Shown one piece after another: positions 33,051 to 41,833 of a DNA stretch of 64,000 bases (position 1 is its first letter; each line of letters opens with the position of its first letter). This DNA is from Streptomyces sp. NBC_01276 (GTDB lineage Bacteria > Actinomycetota > Actinomycetes > Streptomycetales > Streptomycetaceae): NCBI RefSeq assembly GCF_041435355.1, contig NZ_CP108442.1, forward strand, positions 4,216,001 through 4,280,000, given 5' to 3'. The position numbers were made by a program, and so were the translations under genes. The notes below the pieces were generated by a model. It was not told the origin of the DNA. It made no database searches and was given only the letters and a program-made list of their open reading frames with translations.

Positions 33051-33251
33051 ATGATCATGAAGGGGATTCGCCTCGGCCTCGCCGCGGCGCTCGCCGTCGG
33101 CGGCCTGGCGGGCGGGCTCGCGCTCGCCGACGCTGACGCCCCGCGCTCCGTACAGGCGGACAGCTCGTGGAACTTCGCTCCGCCCCCGCCGGCCGAGCCC
33201 GCGCCCGTTGAGTCGACGGTGTCGCCCCTCGGCGACAGCTCTTGGAACTAG
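33051..33251 (+). CDS. Secreted small peptide precursor with duplicated DSSWN motif
   Basis: ATG 33051 follows GGGAGGGG and encodes 66 residues. Residues 1-26 form a Sec signal peptide (basic MIMKGIR, a Leu/Ala/Gly core, and an ALA-like cleavage site). The mature part contains DSSWN at 37-41 and again as the last five residues (62-66), joined by a Pro/Glu-rich linker. The two DNA copies differ at one base of 15. A short secreted precursor with a repeated C-terminal pentapeptide next to a regulator is the layout of exported signalling peptides. Signalling is inferred, not shown. Confidence 0.65.
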   Translation: MIMKGIRLGLAAALAVGGLAGGLALADADAPRSVQADSSWNFAPPPPAEPAPVESTVSPLGDSSWN

Positions 33252-33321
33252 GAACGGACAGCACAGACAGATCGACGAAAGGGGAGCGTCCCCACGAGGG
33301 ACGCGACCGCGGGGGGCGGTA

Positions 33322-33525
33322 ATGATCTCTGTAATCCGGACGCCGCTCGATACCGGTGTATGGGCCGTCGCCACCGCGACAAAAGGCACGACGTACATCG
33401 CTATCGACGGCCGACACATCACGCCGGCGGGCGCCGTTGCGCTCGAACAGGTGCTGAACGATCTAGATGAGCAGCCCTGCGGGGGCGGCCCAACGGGTGG
33501 GGGCGACGCCCCCCGGGCCGCATGA
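33322..33525 (+). CDS. Small hypothetical protein downstream of the peptide gene
   Basis: ATG 33322 after a G-rich stretch gives 67 residues: ISVIRTPLDTGVWAVATATKG and GAVALEQVLNDLDEQ, then a Gly-rich tail. It is co-directional with the DSSWN gene 70 bp upstream and ends at the hairpin 33532-33557, so the two probably form one short transcript. Confidence 0.5.
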   Translation: MISVIRTPLDTGVWAVATATKGTTYIAIDGRHITPAGAVALEQVLNDLDEQPCGGGPTGGGDAPRAA

Positions 33526-33531
33526 CAAGAG

Positions 33532-33557
33532 GGCCGCACGGCACATGCCGTGCGGCC
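33532..33557 (+). terminator. Hairpin terminator at the end of the peptide operon
   Basis: GGCCGCACGGCA and its perfect 12-bp complement are separated only by CA and followed by CCTTCTGT. It ends the last plus-strand phage transcript before the attachment site. Confidence 0.75.
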
Positions 33558-33620
33558 CCTTCTGTGAGCTGTTGGGCTCGCCTGGGTGATGCCGACGTGA
33601 TGCCGGACTGCTTCGGAGCG

Positions 33621-33694
33621 GTCGGCACCGGCTGACACTCGAACGTGCAGTGAGGCCATCTGACCTGCACGTTCTGTCACTCGCCGGTACCGAC
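33621..33694. repeat. Imperfect 30-bp inverted repeat next to the attachment site
   Basis: The arm at 33621-33650 and the complement of 33665-33694 share GTCGG-Y-ACCGGC at the outer end and GAACGTGCAG at the inner end, with a diverged middle; 14 bp separate the arms. Being 30 bp from the tRNA fragment, it may hold integrase arm-type sites. Confidence 0.5.
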
Positions 33695-33723
33695 TAGCAC
33701 CCCCCACCATGAACGATCTTGAG

Positions 33724-33766
33724 CTCGTAATGCGTAGGTCTCGGGTTCGAATCCCGAAGGCGGCTC
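33724..33766 (+). other. attR: 3' half of tRNA-Thr(CGT) left by phage integration
   Basis: The sequence runs from the anticodon loop (CTCGTAA) through the 3' anticodon strand TGCGT, the T arm (GGGTTCGAATCCC) and the acceptor strand AGGCGGC. The bases just 5' (TTGAG) cannot pair with TGCGT, and no D arm or 5' acceptor strand is present. So this is only the displaced 3' part, and phage DNA ends here. The intact tRNA should be at the other junction, left of the window. Confidence 0.8.
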
Positions 33767-33771
33767 GGATC

Positions 33772-33808
33772 AGCCCCAGGACTCACTCGCCGTGACCTGG
33801 GGCTTTTT
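33772..33808 (+). terminator. Native tRNA-Thr terminator
   Basis: AGCCCCAGG and its exact complement with a 15-nt loop are followed by TTTTT, immediately after the tRNA 3' end. It is chromosomal sequence that remained in place after integration. Confidence 0.8.
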
Positions 33809-33883
33809 CATGCCCTTCAGCTGTACGGGCATGCGGCGGCCAGGACTGATGGCGCAGAGGCATGGCCGCTCCGTCCTGCGAGA

Positions 33884-36526
33884 ATGGCCGTCGTGACCGA
33901 CAACACTCCTCAGAGCCCCAACAGCGGGCCGACGCCTACCCACGAGCTGCCGACCCAGTACGCGCCGGCCGAGGTAGAGGGGGCGTTGTACGAGCGTTGG
34001 GTAGAGCGCGGGTACTTCGAGGCTGACGCGAAGAGCGAGAAGCCGGCGTACACGATCGTCATCCCGCCGCCGAACGTCACCGGCTCACTTCACCTGGGCC
34101 ACGCCTTCGAGCACACGCTGATCGACGCCCTCACCCGCCGCAAGCGCATGCAGGGGTACGAGACGCTGTGGCAGCCCGGCATGGACCACGCCGGTATCGC
34201 CACGCAGAACGTCGTCGAGCGCGAGCTCGCCAAGGAGGGCAAGTCCCGCCACGACCTGGGCCGCGAAGCCTTCGTCGAGCGCGTGTGGGAGTGGAAGGCC
34301 GAGTCCGGTGGGCAGATCGCCGGCCAGATGCGGCGCCTCGGCGAGGGGCTGGCGTGGAGCCGGGACCGCTTCACCATGGACGAAGGCCTGTCCCGGGCCG
34401 TCCAGACCGTCTTCAAGAAGATGTTCGATGACGACCTGATCTACCGCGCCGAGCGCATCATCAACTGGTGCCCCCGCTGTCTGACGGCCATCTCCGACAT
34501 CGAGGTCGACTACCAGGACGACGACGGCGAGCTCGTCTCCATGAAGTACGGCGAGGGCGAGGACACCATCGTCGTCGCCACCACTCGCGCGGAGACGATG
34601 CTCGGCGACACCGCCGTCGCCGTCCACCCCGACGACGAGCGTTATGCCCGTCTGATCGGGAAGCAGATCAGGCTGCCGCTGACCGACCGGACCATTCCGG
34701 TCGTCGCCGACACGCACGTCGACCCGGAGTTCGGCACCGGCGCCGTCAAGGTGACCCCGGCGCACGACCCGAACGACTTCGCCATCGGCCAGCGCCACGA
34801 CCTCGAATCCATCGAGGTCCTCGACGAGCGCGGCATCATCACCGTCCACGGCCCGTTCCTCGGCCTGGACCGCTTCGAGGCCCGCTCCGCGATCGTCGCC
34901 GCCCTGCGGGCCGAGGGCCGGATCGTCGCCGAGAAGCGCCCCTACGTCCACTCCGTCGGCCACTGCTCGCGCTGCAAGACGACGCTGGAACCGCGCCTGT
35001 CGCTGCAGTGGTGGGTCAAGGTCGAGACCCTCGCCAAGGCCGCCGGTGACGCGGTCCGCGACGGCCGGGTCGACATCCACCCCGCCGACATGTCGCAGCG
35101 CTACTTCGACTGGGTCGACAACCTCAACGACTGGTGCATCTCGCGCCAGCTCTGGTGGGGTCACCGCATCCCGGTCTGGCACGGCCCGAACGGCGAACTG
35201 GTCTGCGTCGGCCCCGACGAGGAGCCGCCGGCCGGTGAGGGCTGGACGCAGGACACCGACGTCCTCGACACGTGGTTCTCGTCCGGGCTGTGGCCGTTCT
35301 CCACGCTCGGCTGGCCCGAGCGGACGCCGGACCTGGAGAAGTTCTACCCGAACTCCGTCCTGGTCACGGGCTATGACCTGATGTTCTTCTGGGTCGCCCG
35401 GATGATGATGTTCGGTCTGTACGCGATGGACGGCCGGCCGCCGTTCCGCACGATCGCCTTCCACGGCATGGTCCGCGACGAGTTCGGCAAGAAGATGTCG
35501 AAGTCGTTCGGGAACACGGTCGACCCGCTGGACTGGATGGACAAGTACGGCTCCGACGCCCTGCGCTTCACCCTGGCCAAGGGCGCCAATCCGGGCGTCG
35601 ACGTCCCGATCGGCGAGGACTGGGTCCAGGCGTCCCGCAACTTCGCCAACAAGATCTGGAACGCCACCCGCTTCGCGCTCATGAACGGCGCCACGGTCGA
35701 AGGTGAGCTTCCGCCCGCCGAGCAGCTGTCGGCGACCGACCGCTGGATCCTGTCGCGGCTGAACAAGGTCGTCGCCGAGGCGGACGCGTACTACGAGGAC
35801 TACCAGTTCGCCAAGCTCGCGGACGCCCTCTACCACTTCGCGTGGGACGAGGTCTTCGACTGGTACGTCGAGCTGTCGAAGACGACGTTCTTCGAGGAGG
35901 GCGACCAGGCCAAGGTCTCCGCGCGCGTCCTGGGCGAAGTCCTCGACGTCACCCTGCGGCTGCTCCACCCGATCGTCCCGTTCGTCACGGACACCCTGTG
36001 GACCACGCTCACGGGCGGCGAGTCGGTCGTCATCGCCGACTGGCCGAAGGACTCCGGGTTCCGCGACGAGGCCGCGGAGCAGGAGATCGAGCTGGTCCAG
36101 CAGGTGGTCACGGAGGTCCGCCGGTTCCGCTCGGACCAGGGCCTGCAGCCGGGCCAGAAGGTCCCGGCCCGCCTGGAGCTCGACGGCACGGCGCTGGCTC
36201 CGCACGAGGCGGCCATCCGCCAGGTGCTGCGCCTCCAGCCGGAGGGCGAGGGCTTCGCCGCCACCGCCTCCCTGCCGGTCGCCGGAGCCACGGTCTCGCT
36301 CGACCTGTCGGGCACCATCGACGTGGCGGCCGAACGCAAGCGGCTGAGCAAGGACCTGGCCGCCGCCGAGAAGGAGAAGCAGCAGGCCGAGGCCAAGCTC
36401 GGGAACGAGGCATTCATCGCCAAGGCCCCCGACAACGTCGTGGACAAGATCAAGGGCCGTCTCGCCAAGGCCGGGACGGACATCGCCCGGCTCCGGGCCC
36501 AGCTGGACAAGCTGCCGCCGCAGTAG
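33884..36526 (+). CDS. valS: Valyl-tRNA synthetase
   Basis: The 880-residue protein starts at ATG 33884 (GTG 33893 is an alternative). It has the class I signature [13 protein letters not shown] at residues 61-73, the KMSKS loop [11 protein letters not shown] near residue 537, [13 protein letters not shown], the editing (CP1) domain with [17 protein letters not shown], and a C-terminal coiled coil ([20 protein letters not shown]). It charges tRNA-Val with valine. Length and order are normal. It is the first intact chromosomal gene to the right of the prophage. Confidence 0.98.
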   Translation: MAVVTDNTPQSPNSGPTPTHELPTQYAPAEVEGALYERWVERGYFEADAKSEKPAYTIVIPPPNVTGSLHLGHAFEHTLIDALTRRKRMQGYETLWQPGMDHAGIATQNVVERELAKEGKSRHDLGREAFVERVWEWKAESGGQIAGQMRRLGEGLAWSRDRFTMDEGLSRAVQTVFKKMFDDDLIYRAERIINWCPRCLTAISDIEVDYQDDDGELVSMKYGEGEDTIVVATTRAETMLGDTAVAVHPDDERYARLIGKQIRLPLTDRTIPVVADTHVDPEFGTGAVKVTPAHDPNDFAIGQRHDLESIEVLDERGIITVHGPFLGLDRFEARSAIVAALRAEGRIVAEKRPYVHSVGHCSRCKTTLEPRLSLQWWVKVETLAKAAGDAVRDGRVDIHPADMSQRYFDWVDNLNDWCISRQLWWGHRIPVWHGPNGELVCVGPDEEPPAGEGWTQDTDVLDTWFSSGLWPFSTLGWPERTPDLEKFYPNSVLVTGYDLMFFWVARMMMFGLYAMDGRPPFRTIAFHGMVRDEFGKKMSKSFGNTVDPLDWMDKYGSDALRFTLAKGANPGVDVPIGEDWVQASRNFANKIWNATRFALMNGATVEGELPPAEQLSATDRWILSRLNKVVAEADAYYEDYQFAKLADALYHFAWDEVFDWYVELSKTTFFEEGDQAKVSARVLGEVLDVTLRLLHPIVPFVTDTLWTTLTGGESVVIADWPKDSGFRDEAAEQEIELVQQVVTEVRRFRSDQGLQPGQKVPARLELDGTALAPHEAAIRQVLRLQPEGEGFAATASLPVAGATVSLDLSGTIDVAAERKRLSKDLAAAEKEKQQAEAKLGNEAFIAKAPDNVVDKIKGRLAKAGTDIARLRAQLDKLPPQ

Positions 36527-36542
36527 GCGCCGGAACACGCCC

Positions 36543-36578
36543 GAAGGGGGCCCAGACCATGTGGTCTGGGCCCCCTTC
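36543..36578 (+). terminator. Strong hairpin terminator after valS
   Basis: GAAGGGGGCCCAGACCA and its perfect 17-bp complement are separated by TG. It lies 16 bp after the valS stop and has a small T-poor tail. Confidence 0.8.
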
Positions 36579-36801
36579 GCGTTCGCCCGGAGCCGGCCGG
36601 CGGACGCCGTGCGGCGTCGGGGAGCGCATGCCGGACACGGTGCGGCGCCCGCGTGTGGCGGGTGCGTAGCGGGGGTGGGGCGGTTCTCCGCCGGGGTCCT
36701 AGTGGGGTTCGAGTCCGGCATCGGGGCCGGCTGGCACCGTTGCGTGGAGGGCGCGGGCCGGTCGGAGGCCTGTCGGCCGAGGCCCGGATGAAGGAGTTCC
36801 C

Positions 36802-37371
36802 GTGGTGAAGATCGTTTTGATGTCGGGCAGTACCCGTCAGGACTCGGTGAACGGCGCCGTGCTGGCGACGGTGCGTCACATCCTGGCGGCGCTGCCGGGT
36901 GAGCACGAGAGCGTGTCGCTGGCCGTGGCGGACCTGCCGTTCTACGAGGCCGGGCTGGAGCGGTCCGGCGCCTCGGCGGCGGTGCGCGGGGCCCAGGAGC
37001 TGGTCGCCGGCGCCGACGCGCTGTTCATCAGCACCCCCTCCTACAACGGCGAGATGCCGGGCGCGCTGAAGAACGCGCTGGACTGGCTGTCCCGCGGCAT
37101 CGACGGCCCGAGCGCGCTGACCGGCAAGGTGACGGCCGTGGCCAGTGCCTCCCCCGGAGCGCGCGGCGCCCTCGACGCCCAGGCCGGGCTGGTCGGCGTA
37201 CTCACCCGGTGCGGTGCGCGGGTCGTGGAGCACGAGCCGGTCGCCGTCGCCGGGGCGGGCGGGCAGGCCACCGAGGACGGCCGGTACACCGACCCGGAGC
37301 TCGTGGCGCGGCTGGAGAGCCTGACCGGCGCGGTGCTGGCGGCGGTCGACGCGGCCGAGGTGCTCGTCTGA
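36802..37371 (+). CDS. NADPH-dependent FMN reductase
   Basis: GTG 36802, after GAAGGAG, gives 189 residues. The flavodoxin-like fold is shown by IVLMSGSTRQDSVNGAVLAT (FMN phosphate loop), ADLPFYEAGL and FISTPSYNGEMPGALKNALDWL. Enzymes of this family reduce FMN or quinones with NADPH and often support tailoring steps. It is the first gene of a seven-gene plus-strand group, and its stop overlaps the next start (TGATG). It may supply reduced flavin to, or act directly in, the pathway. Confidence 0.85.
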   Translation: MVKIVLMSGSTRQDSVNGAVLATVRHILAALPGEHESVSLAVADLPFYEAGLERSGASAAVRGAQELVAGADALFISTPSYNGEMPGALKNALDWLSRGIDGPSALTGKVTAVASASPGARGALDAQAGLVGVLTRCGARVVEHEPVAVAGAGGQATEDGRYTDPELVARLESLTGAVLAAVDAAEVLV

Positions 37372-37982
37372 TGGCCGGTGACCGGATAGGCCTCTTCCGG
37401 ATCATGAAGGAGGACCTGGAGGTGGTGGTGGCGCGGGACCCGTCCATGCGCAACCGCCGCGAGGCGCTGCTGCACGCGGCACTGCCCGCCCTGTGGTCGC
37501 ACCGGGTCGCGCACCGGCTGCACCGGCGCGGGATGCGGATGACCGCGCGGATCATCGCCTGGTACGCCCGCCGCGGCACCGCCGTGGAGATCCACCCCGG
37601 TGCGGTGCTCGGCCGGCGCGTGTTCATCGACCACGGCGCGGCCGTCGTGATCGGCGAGACCGCGGTGGTCGGGGACGACGTGACCATCTACCACCAGGTG
37701 ACGCTGGGCGCCGTCGGGTGGTGGAGCGACAACGCCCGCCCCGAGGGCGAGCGCCGCCATCCGGTGGTGGGCCGCAACGTCGTGCTCGGCACGAACGCGA
37801 CCGTGCTGGGTCCCGTCACCATCGGCGAGCACGCCGTCATCGGCGCACAGGCGCTCGTCAACAAGGACGTGCCCCCGGGAGCCCGGGTACTGGCGGCCAC
37901 CGCCGTGATCAAGGCGGTCGGCAAGGAGCCGGAGCCCATGGAGGACCTGTACGCCGTGACCGCCTCGGCCGGCTCCTGGTAG
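37371..37982 (+). CDS. Serine O-acetyltransferase (CysE-like)
   Basis: ATG 37371 overlaps the preceding stop by one base, giving 203 residues. The left-handed beta-helix is clear: VEIHPGAVLGRRVFIDHGAA, VIGETAVVGDDVTIYHQVTLG and GRNVVLGTNATVLGPVTIGE. His residues in FIDHG and TIYHQVTLG are the usual catalytic ones. It makes O-acetyl-L-serine, the substrate of the next enzyme. Position in this cluster rather than with sulfate-assimilation genes suggests a dedicated role. Confidence 0.88.
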   Translation: MAGDRIGLFRIMKEDLEVVVARDPSMRNRREALLHAALPALWSHRVAHRLHRRGMRMTARIIAWYARRGTAVEIHPGAVLGRRVFIDHGAAVVIGETAVVGDDVTIYHQVTLGAVGWWSDNARPEGERRHPVVGRNVVLGTNATVLGPVTIGEHAVIGAQALVNKDVPPGARVLAATAVIKAVGKEPEPMEDLYAVTASAGSW

Positions 37983-38072
37983 CCCCGTCCGCGTTCCGGC
38001 CCCGCCGGCGTACGGCCGTCCGTACGACCACCCGAACAGCAGCCGTACGAACCGACTTGTGAGGACCCAGAC

Positions 38073-39143
38073 GTGGAAAGCAGTGAGAACCGCCGCATCG
38101 CCGACAGCATCGAGGACCTGATCGGGTCGACCCCGCTGATCCGCCTGCGCTTCGAGGACACCGCCCCGGGCACCGAGGTGCTGGCCAAGCTGGAGTCCGC
38201 CAACCCGATGTCCACCAGCAAGGACCGGGCCGCCCTGTTCATGCTGCGCGCCGCCGAGGCGCGGGGCGACATCACGCCCGGCAACGGCACCGTCATCGAG
38301 GCGACCTCCGGCAACACGGGCATCTCGCTGGCCGCGCTCTGCGCCGCCCGCGGCTACCGATGCGTGATCGTGCTGCCCGACAGCGCCACCCGCGAGCGGG
38401 TCGCCCTGCTCAAGGCACTCGGGGCGGAGGTCGTGCAGACCCCGCGCGACACGGGCTACTCCGGCGCGATCGCCAAGGCCGAGGAGCTGCACGCGTCGAT
38501 CCCCGGGTCCTGGTTCCCCTGCCAGCACGAGAACGCCGACAACGTGCGGGCGCACTACGAGACCACCGGCCCGGAGATCTGGGCCGACACGGCCGGCCGC
38601 GTCGACGTGCTGGTCTGCGGCGTGGGCACGGGCGGGACCCTGACGGGCATCGCGAAGTACCTGAAGGAGCAGGACCCGACCATCCGGGTCGTCGCGGTCG
38701 AGCCGGAGAACTCGCCCGTGCTCTCCCAGGGCACCGGCGGCCAGCACCGGATCCCCGGCCTCAACGGCGGCTTCGTGGCCCCGACCACCGACGTCGCCCT
38801 GATCGACAGCGTGGTGACCGTCTCCGACGAGGACGCGATGGCCGCCGCCCGTGGGCTCGCCCGCCGGCAGGGCGTCTTCGTGGGGGTCTCCTCCGGCGCC
38901 GTCGCGCACGCCTGCGCCCGGCTGGCCGCGCATCCGGACTACATCGGCGCCTCGATCGTCACGGTGCTGCCCGACACCGGCGAGCGCTACCTCAGCCTCT
39001 GGGAGGAGGACGAGGCGGTGGCCGGCGCCGCCGCCTCCCGGGACGGCGTGGTCAAGCCGGTCGCGGAGCAGCACGTCGCCGGGAAGCAGGCCGCCGGGAA
39101 AGCCGCCACCGGACAGTCCGCCGCGCTGACCGTGCGGTCCTGA
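38073..39143 (+). CDS. Cysteine synthase-family PLP enzyme (O-acetylserine-dependent)
   Basis: GTG 38073 gives 356 residues. Fold-type II PLP features are present: Lys50 in MSTSKDRAA, the SGNTG phosphate loop at 79-83, the CGVGTGGTLTG loop, and GVFVGVSSGAVAH. The C-terminus has a 35-residue Ala/Lys/Gln-rich tail not needed for the fold. With CysE next to it, it should replace the acetyl group of O-acetylserine by a nucleophile, giving cysteine or another beta-substituted alanine. The nucleophile cannot be read from sequence. Confidence 0.85.
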   Translation: MESSENRRIADSIEDLIGSTPLIRLRFEDTAPGTEVLAKLESANPMSTSKDRAALFMLRAAEARGDITPGNGTVIEATSGNTGISLAALCAARGYRCVIVLPDSATRERVALLKALGAEVVQTPRDTGYSGAIAKAEELHASIPGSWFPCQHENADNVRAHYETTGPEIWADTAGRVDVLVCGVGTGGTLTGIAKYLKEQDPTIRVVAVEPENSPVLSQGTGGQHRIPGLNGGFVAPTTDVALIDSVVTVSDEDAMAAARGLARRQGVFVGVSSGAVAHACARLAAHPDYIGASIVTVLPDTGERYLSLWEEDEAVAGAAASRDGVVKPVAEQHVAGKQAAGKAATGQSAALTVRS

Positions 39144-39198
39144 CCCCCTCCGCCGCGGGGCCGGCCTGCGCCCTCCGCCTTCGCAAAGGAACCCAGAC

Positions 39199-39291
39199 AT
39201 GCCGGTGACCGCCCAGCACACCGAGCCCGTCCCCGTACCCGCCGAGAGCGCCGGCCCCGCCGGCGGGGGGCGCGAAGGGGCCGCGGCATGA
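39199..39291 (+). CDS. 30-residue ORF coupled to the MFS gene
   Basis: ATG 39199 follows AAAGGA at good spacing and the TGA overlaps the MFS start (ATGA at 39288-39291). The peptide is low-complexity: MPVTAQHTEPVPVPAESAGP followed by an AGGGREGAAA-type end. It may be a translated leader that couples MFS translation, a small peptide product, or just a remnant. No leader-core structure typical of RiPP precursors is seen. Confidence 0.45.
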   Translation: MPVTAQHTEPVPVPAESAGPAGGGREGAAA

Positions 39292-40601
39292 ACGTCCGCG
39301 ACCTGCATCCGAACATCAAGCTGAGGCTCGGCGTCGGATTCGTCCAGCGGCTGCTCGGCATCATGCTGATGCCGCTGATGGTCATCCACCTCGCCGCGCT
39401 CTACGGGGCCGCCGCGGCCGGCGTGCTGACCATGGTGGTCGCCGCCGCGGGCATCGCCAGCAACTTCCTCGGCGGCCACCTCGCCGACGTCCACGGCCGC
39501 AAGCCGCTGATGGTCGCCGGCGAGGTCGGCGCGGCCCTCACCTTCGGGCTGCTCGCCCTGGCCAACTCGCCCTGGTGGCAGTCCGGGACGGTGACCTTCG
39601 TCCTCTTCCTGCTCAACACCTGCCTCGCGAGCGCGGCCACCCCGGCCGCCGACGCGATGATGATCGACGTCTCCACCCCCGAGACCCGGACGCTCGTCTA
39701 CACGATCAACTACTGGTCGATCAACATGGCGTTCACCGCCGGCGCCCTGATCGGCGGCTTCTTCTACGGCGACCACTTCACCCTGCTGCTGACCGCCGCG
39801 GCCGTACTGTCCGCGGCGACCGCGCTGGTCGTCCGGTGGTGGATCGCCGAGAGCGCCCCGGAGTCCGCCAAGGAGCAGGCCGCCGGCGTCGCGGCGATGC
39901 TCCGCGGCTACCTCGCCGTCTCCCGGGACCGGGTGTTCCTGCGGCTGGTGGGTGCCGCGATCCTCACCCGGGCCGTCGAGGTCCAGATCGGCTACTACAT
40001 CGCCGTCCGGCTCGCGGACGAGTTCCCCGAGCAGGCGCTGGCCGGCCTGGAGCGCTGGTTCCCGGCGGTGGACGGGGTCGCGATGCTCGGCATCCTGAGG
40101 GCGGTCAACACCGCGCTGGTCGTGGTGTTCGCCCTGTTCACGGGCAGCATGTTCCGTCGGCTTCCGGACCGGGTCCGGCTCTACGCGGGCATCGCCGTCT
40201 TCACCGCCGGGTACATGGTCCTCGCCGTCAGCAACAGCGGCTGGATCCTGATCGCCGGCGCGGTCGTGTTCACCCTCGGGGAGATCATGAACGTGCCGGT
40301 CAAGCAGGCCATCCTGGCCGACCTCGTCGACCCGGTCGCCCGCACCAAGTACCTGGCCGCCTACGGCCTGGTGCCGCGCCTCGGCCTGCTCGTCGGCTCG
40401 CTGTGCGTGACCGTGGGGGCGTTCCTCTCCCCGGTCGGCATGAGCCTGCTCTACGGAGCCGCCGGCCTCGGCGCCATCCTCGTCTACCGCTCCCTGCTGC
40501 CGCTGCGCGAGGCCCGCCGGGCCACCGCCGAGCAGGACCCCGCCGCCGCGGACCAGAACCCGCAGGCCGCCGCGCCTGCCCGGAACGGAGCCACGTCATG
40601 A
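39288..40601 (+). CDS. MFS transporter (probable exporter)
   Basis: The 437-residue protein has 11-12 membrane helices. It has the MFS loop 2-3 motif GHLADVHGRKPLMVAGE and a helix-7 start after an extended loop (ADEFPEQALAGLERWFPAVDG), with a hydrophilic Ala/Pro/Gln-rich C-terminus. Coupled by 4-bp overlaps to the small ORF and to the first ATP-grasp gene, it probably exports the pathway product or confers self-resistance. Confidence 0.85.
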   Translation: MNVRDLHPNIKLRLGVGFVQRLLGIMLMPLMVIHLAALYGAAAAGVLTMVVAAAGIASNFLGGHLADVHGRKPLMVAGEVGAALTFGLLALANSPWWQSGTVTFVLFLLNTCLASAATPAADAMMIDVSTPETRTLVYTINYWSINMAFTAGALIGGFFYGDHFTLLLTAAAVLSAATALVVRWWIAESAPESAKEQAAGVAAMLRGYLAVSRDRVFLRLVGAAILTRAVEVQIGYYIAVRLADEFPEQALAGLERWFPAVDGVAMLGILRAVNTALVVVFALFTGSMFRRLPDRVRLYAGIAVFTAGYMVLAVSNSGWILIAGAVVFTLGEIMNVPVKQAILADLVDPVARTKYLAAYGLVPRLGLLVGSLCVTVGAFLSPVGMSLLYGAAGLGAILVYRSLLPLREARRATAEQDPAAADQNPQAAAPARNGATS

Positions 40602-41833
40602 CCCACCCCCGCACCGCCGGCCGGCTCCTGATGGTGATGCCGTACGAGCAGCTCGTCCGCAAGGCCGTCGAGGCCGGCTTCCGGGTCTGGTCGGTCTGGG
40701 ACCCGAAGCTGCGCACCGCCGCCTACCTCGACCAGGTCGCGGCGCACTCGGAGGAACTGCTCCTCACCGACTTCGAGGACGAGGCCGCGCTGCGGGCCCT
40801 GGTGGCCCGCACCGCCGAGGAACACCGGGTCCAGTACGTACTGCACCTGGGCAGCGAGCGGAGCATGGCCCCGGTGGTCGCCGAGGCGGAGGCGCTGGGC
40901 CTGTCCCCGAACAGCGCCGCCTCGGTGCGGCTGCTCAACGACAAGAACGCCATGCGCGGGCTCCTCAACGCGGGCGGCGTCTCCGTGGTCCGCGCCCGCG
41001 AGGCCGCCGCTCTCGCGGAAGTCGAGCCGCTGCTCGCGGAGTTCGGACTGCCGGCCGTGGTCAAGCCCACCAACTCCGCGGGCAGCCGCGGGGTCGCGCT
41101 GGTGCGCACCGTCGCCGACCTGGCCGAATGGACCGAGCGGGTCAAGTCCGCCGGCATCGAAGGCCCCTTCATCATCGAGGAGTTCCTGGAGGGCCCCGAG
41201 TTCAGCGTGGAGACCCTGAGCGTCGGCGGCGCCCACCAGATCGTCGGGATCACCGCCAAGCAGACCAGCGGGCCTCCCGGATTCATCGAGACCGGGCACG
41301 TCCATCCGGCCCCGCTCGACCCGGCCGGGGCGGAGGCGATCCGCTCCACCGTCACCGCCCTGCTCGACCTCTCCGGCTTCGCCTTCGGCCCCGCCCACAC
41401 CGAGGTGATCCTCACTCCGGCCGGGCCGCGCGTCGTGGAGTCCCAGGCCCGGCTCGGAGGCGACCGGATCCCGCTCCTCGTGGAGGTGGCCACCGGCTTC
41501 GACCTGGAGGCCGCGATCTTCCGCGGGCTGGCCGGGGAGGACGTGCGGGCGCCCGCCGCCCACCGGTACGCCTCCGTCGGTTTCTTCCGGCTGCCCGCGG
41601 GACGGCTGGAGTCCGTCGAGGGCCTGGACGAGCTCAGGGCCCTCGACCACGTGCACGCCGTGCACTTCCCGTACGGACCCGGTGACGTCCTCCCGCTCAC
41701 CACCGATTCCGGCACCCGGCACGGCTACGCCGTCGTCGACGCCCCGAGCCCCGCGGAGGCCGCCGAGCGGATCGCCGCGGCCCACGCGGCACTGCGCGCC
41801 CGGACCACCCCCACCCCGAAGGAAGCCCTGTGA
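40598..41833 (+). CDS. ATP-grasp ligase 1 (L-amino acid ligase-like)
   Basis: ATG 40598 overlaps the MFS stop (ATGA), giving 411 residues. ATP-grasp landmarks are FGLPAVVKPTNSAGSRGVAL, FIIEEFLEGPEFSVETLSVG and, in the Mg-binding region, HTEVILTPAGPRVVESQARLGG. The C-terminal 90 residues form a carnosine-synthase/BacD-type subdomain. Such enzymes activate a carboxylate as acyl phosphate and join an amine, usually making dipeptides. It is the first of three adjacent ATP-grasp paralogues. Confidence 0.85.
   Translation: MTHPRTAGRLLMVMPYEQLVRKAVEAGFRVWSVWDPKLRTAAYLDQVAAHSEELLLTDFEDEAALRALVARTAEEHRVQYVLHLGSERSMAPVVAEAEALGLSPNSAASVRLLNDKNAMRGLLNAGGVSVVRAREAAALAEVEPLLAEFGLPAVVKPTNSAGSRGVALVRTVADLAEWTERVKSAGIEGPFIIEEFLEGPEFSVETLSVGGAHQIVGITAKQTSGPPGFIETGHVHPAPLDPAGAEAIRSTVTALLDLSGFAFGPAHTEVILTPAGPRVVESQARLGGDRIPLLVEVATGFDLEAAIFRGLAGEDVRAPAAHRYASVGFFRLPAGRLESVEGLDELRALDHVHAVHFPYGPGDVLPLTTDSGTRHGYAVVDAPSPAEAAERIAAAHAALRARTTPTPKEAL

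Noticed and set aside
33724..33766. A functional tRNA gene
   Set aside because: The 5' acceptor strand, D arm and 5' anticodon strand are missing; it is only the 3' half at the phage junction.
33809..33883. T-box or other leader riboswitch before valS
   Set aside because: The gap is too short and lacks the T-box sequence or stems; only tRNA terminator and spacer are present.
37041..39776. A 911-codon minus-strand open frame opposite the FMN reductase/CysE/CysK genes
   Set aside because: It mirrors real plus-strand genes with clear motifs; the translation is Gly/Arg/Asp-rich without domains, as is usual for antisense frames in high-G+C DNA.
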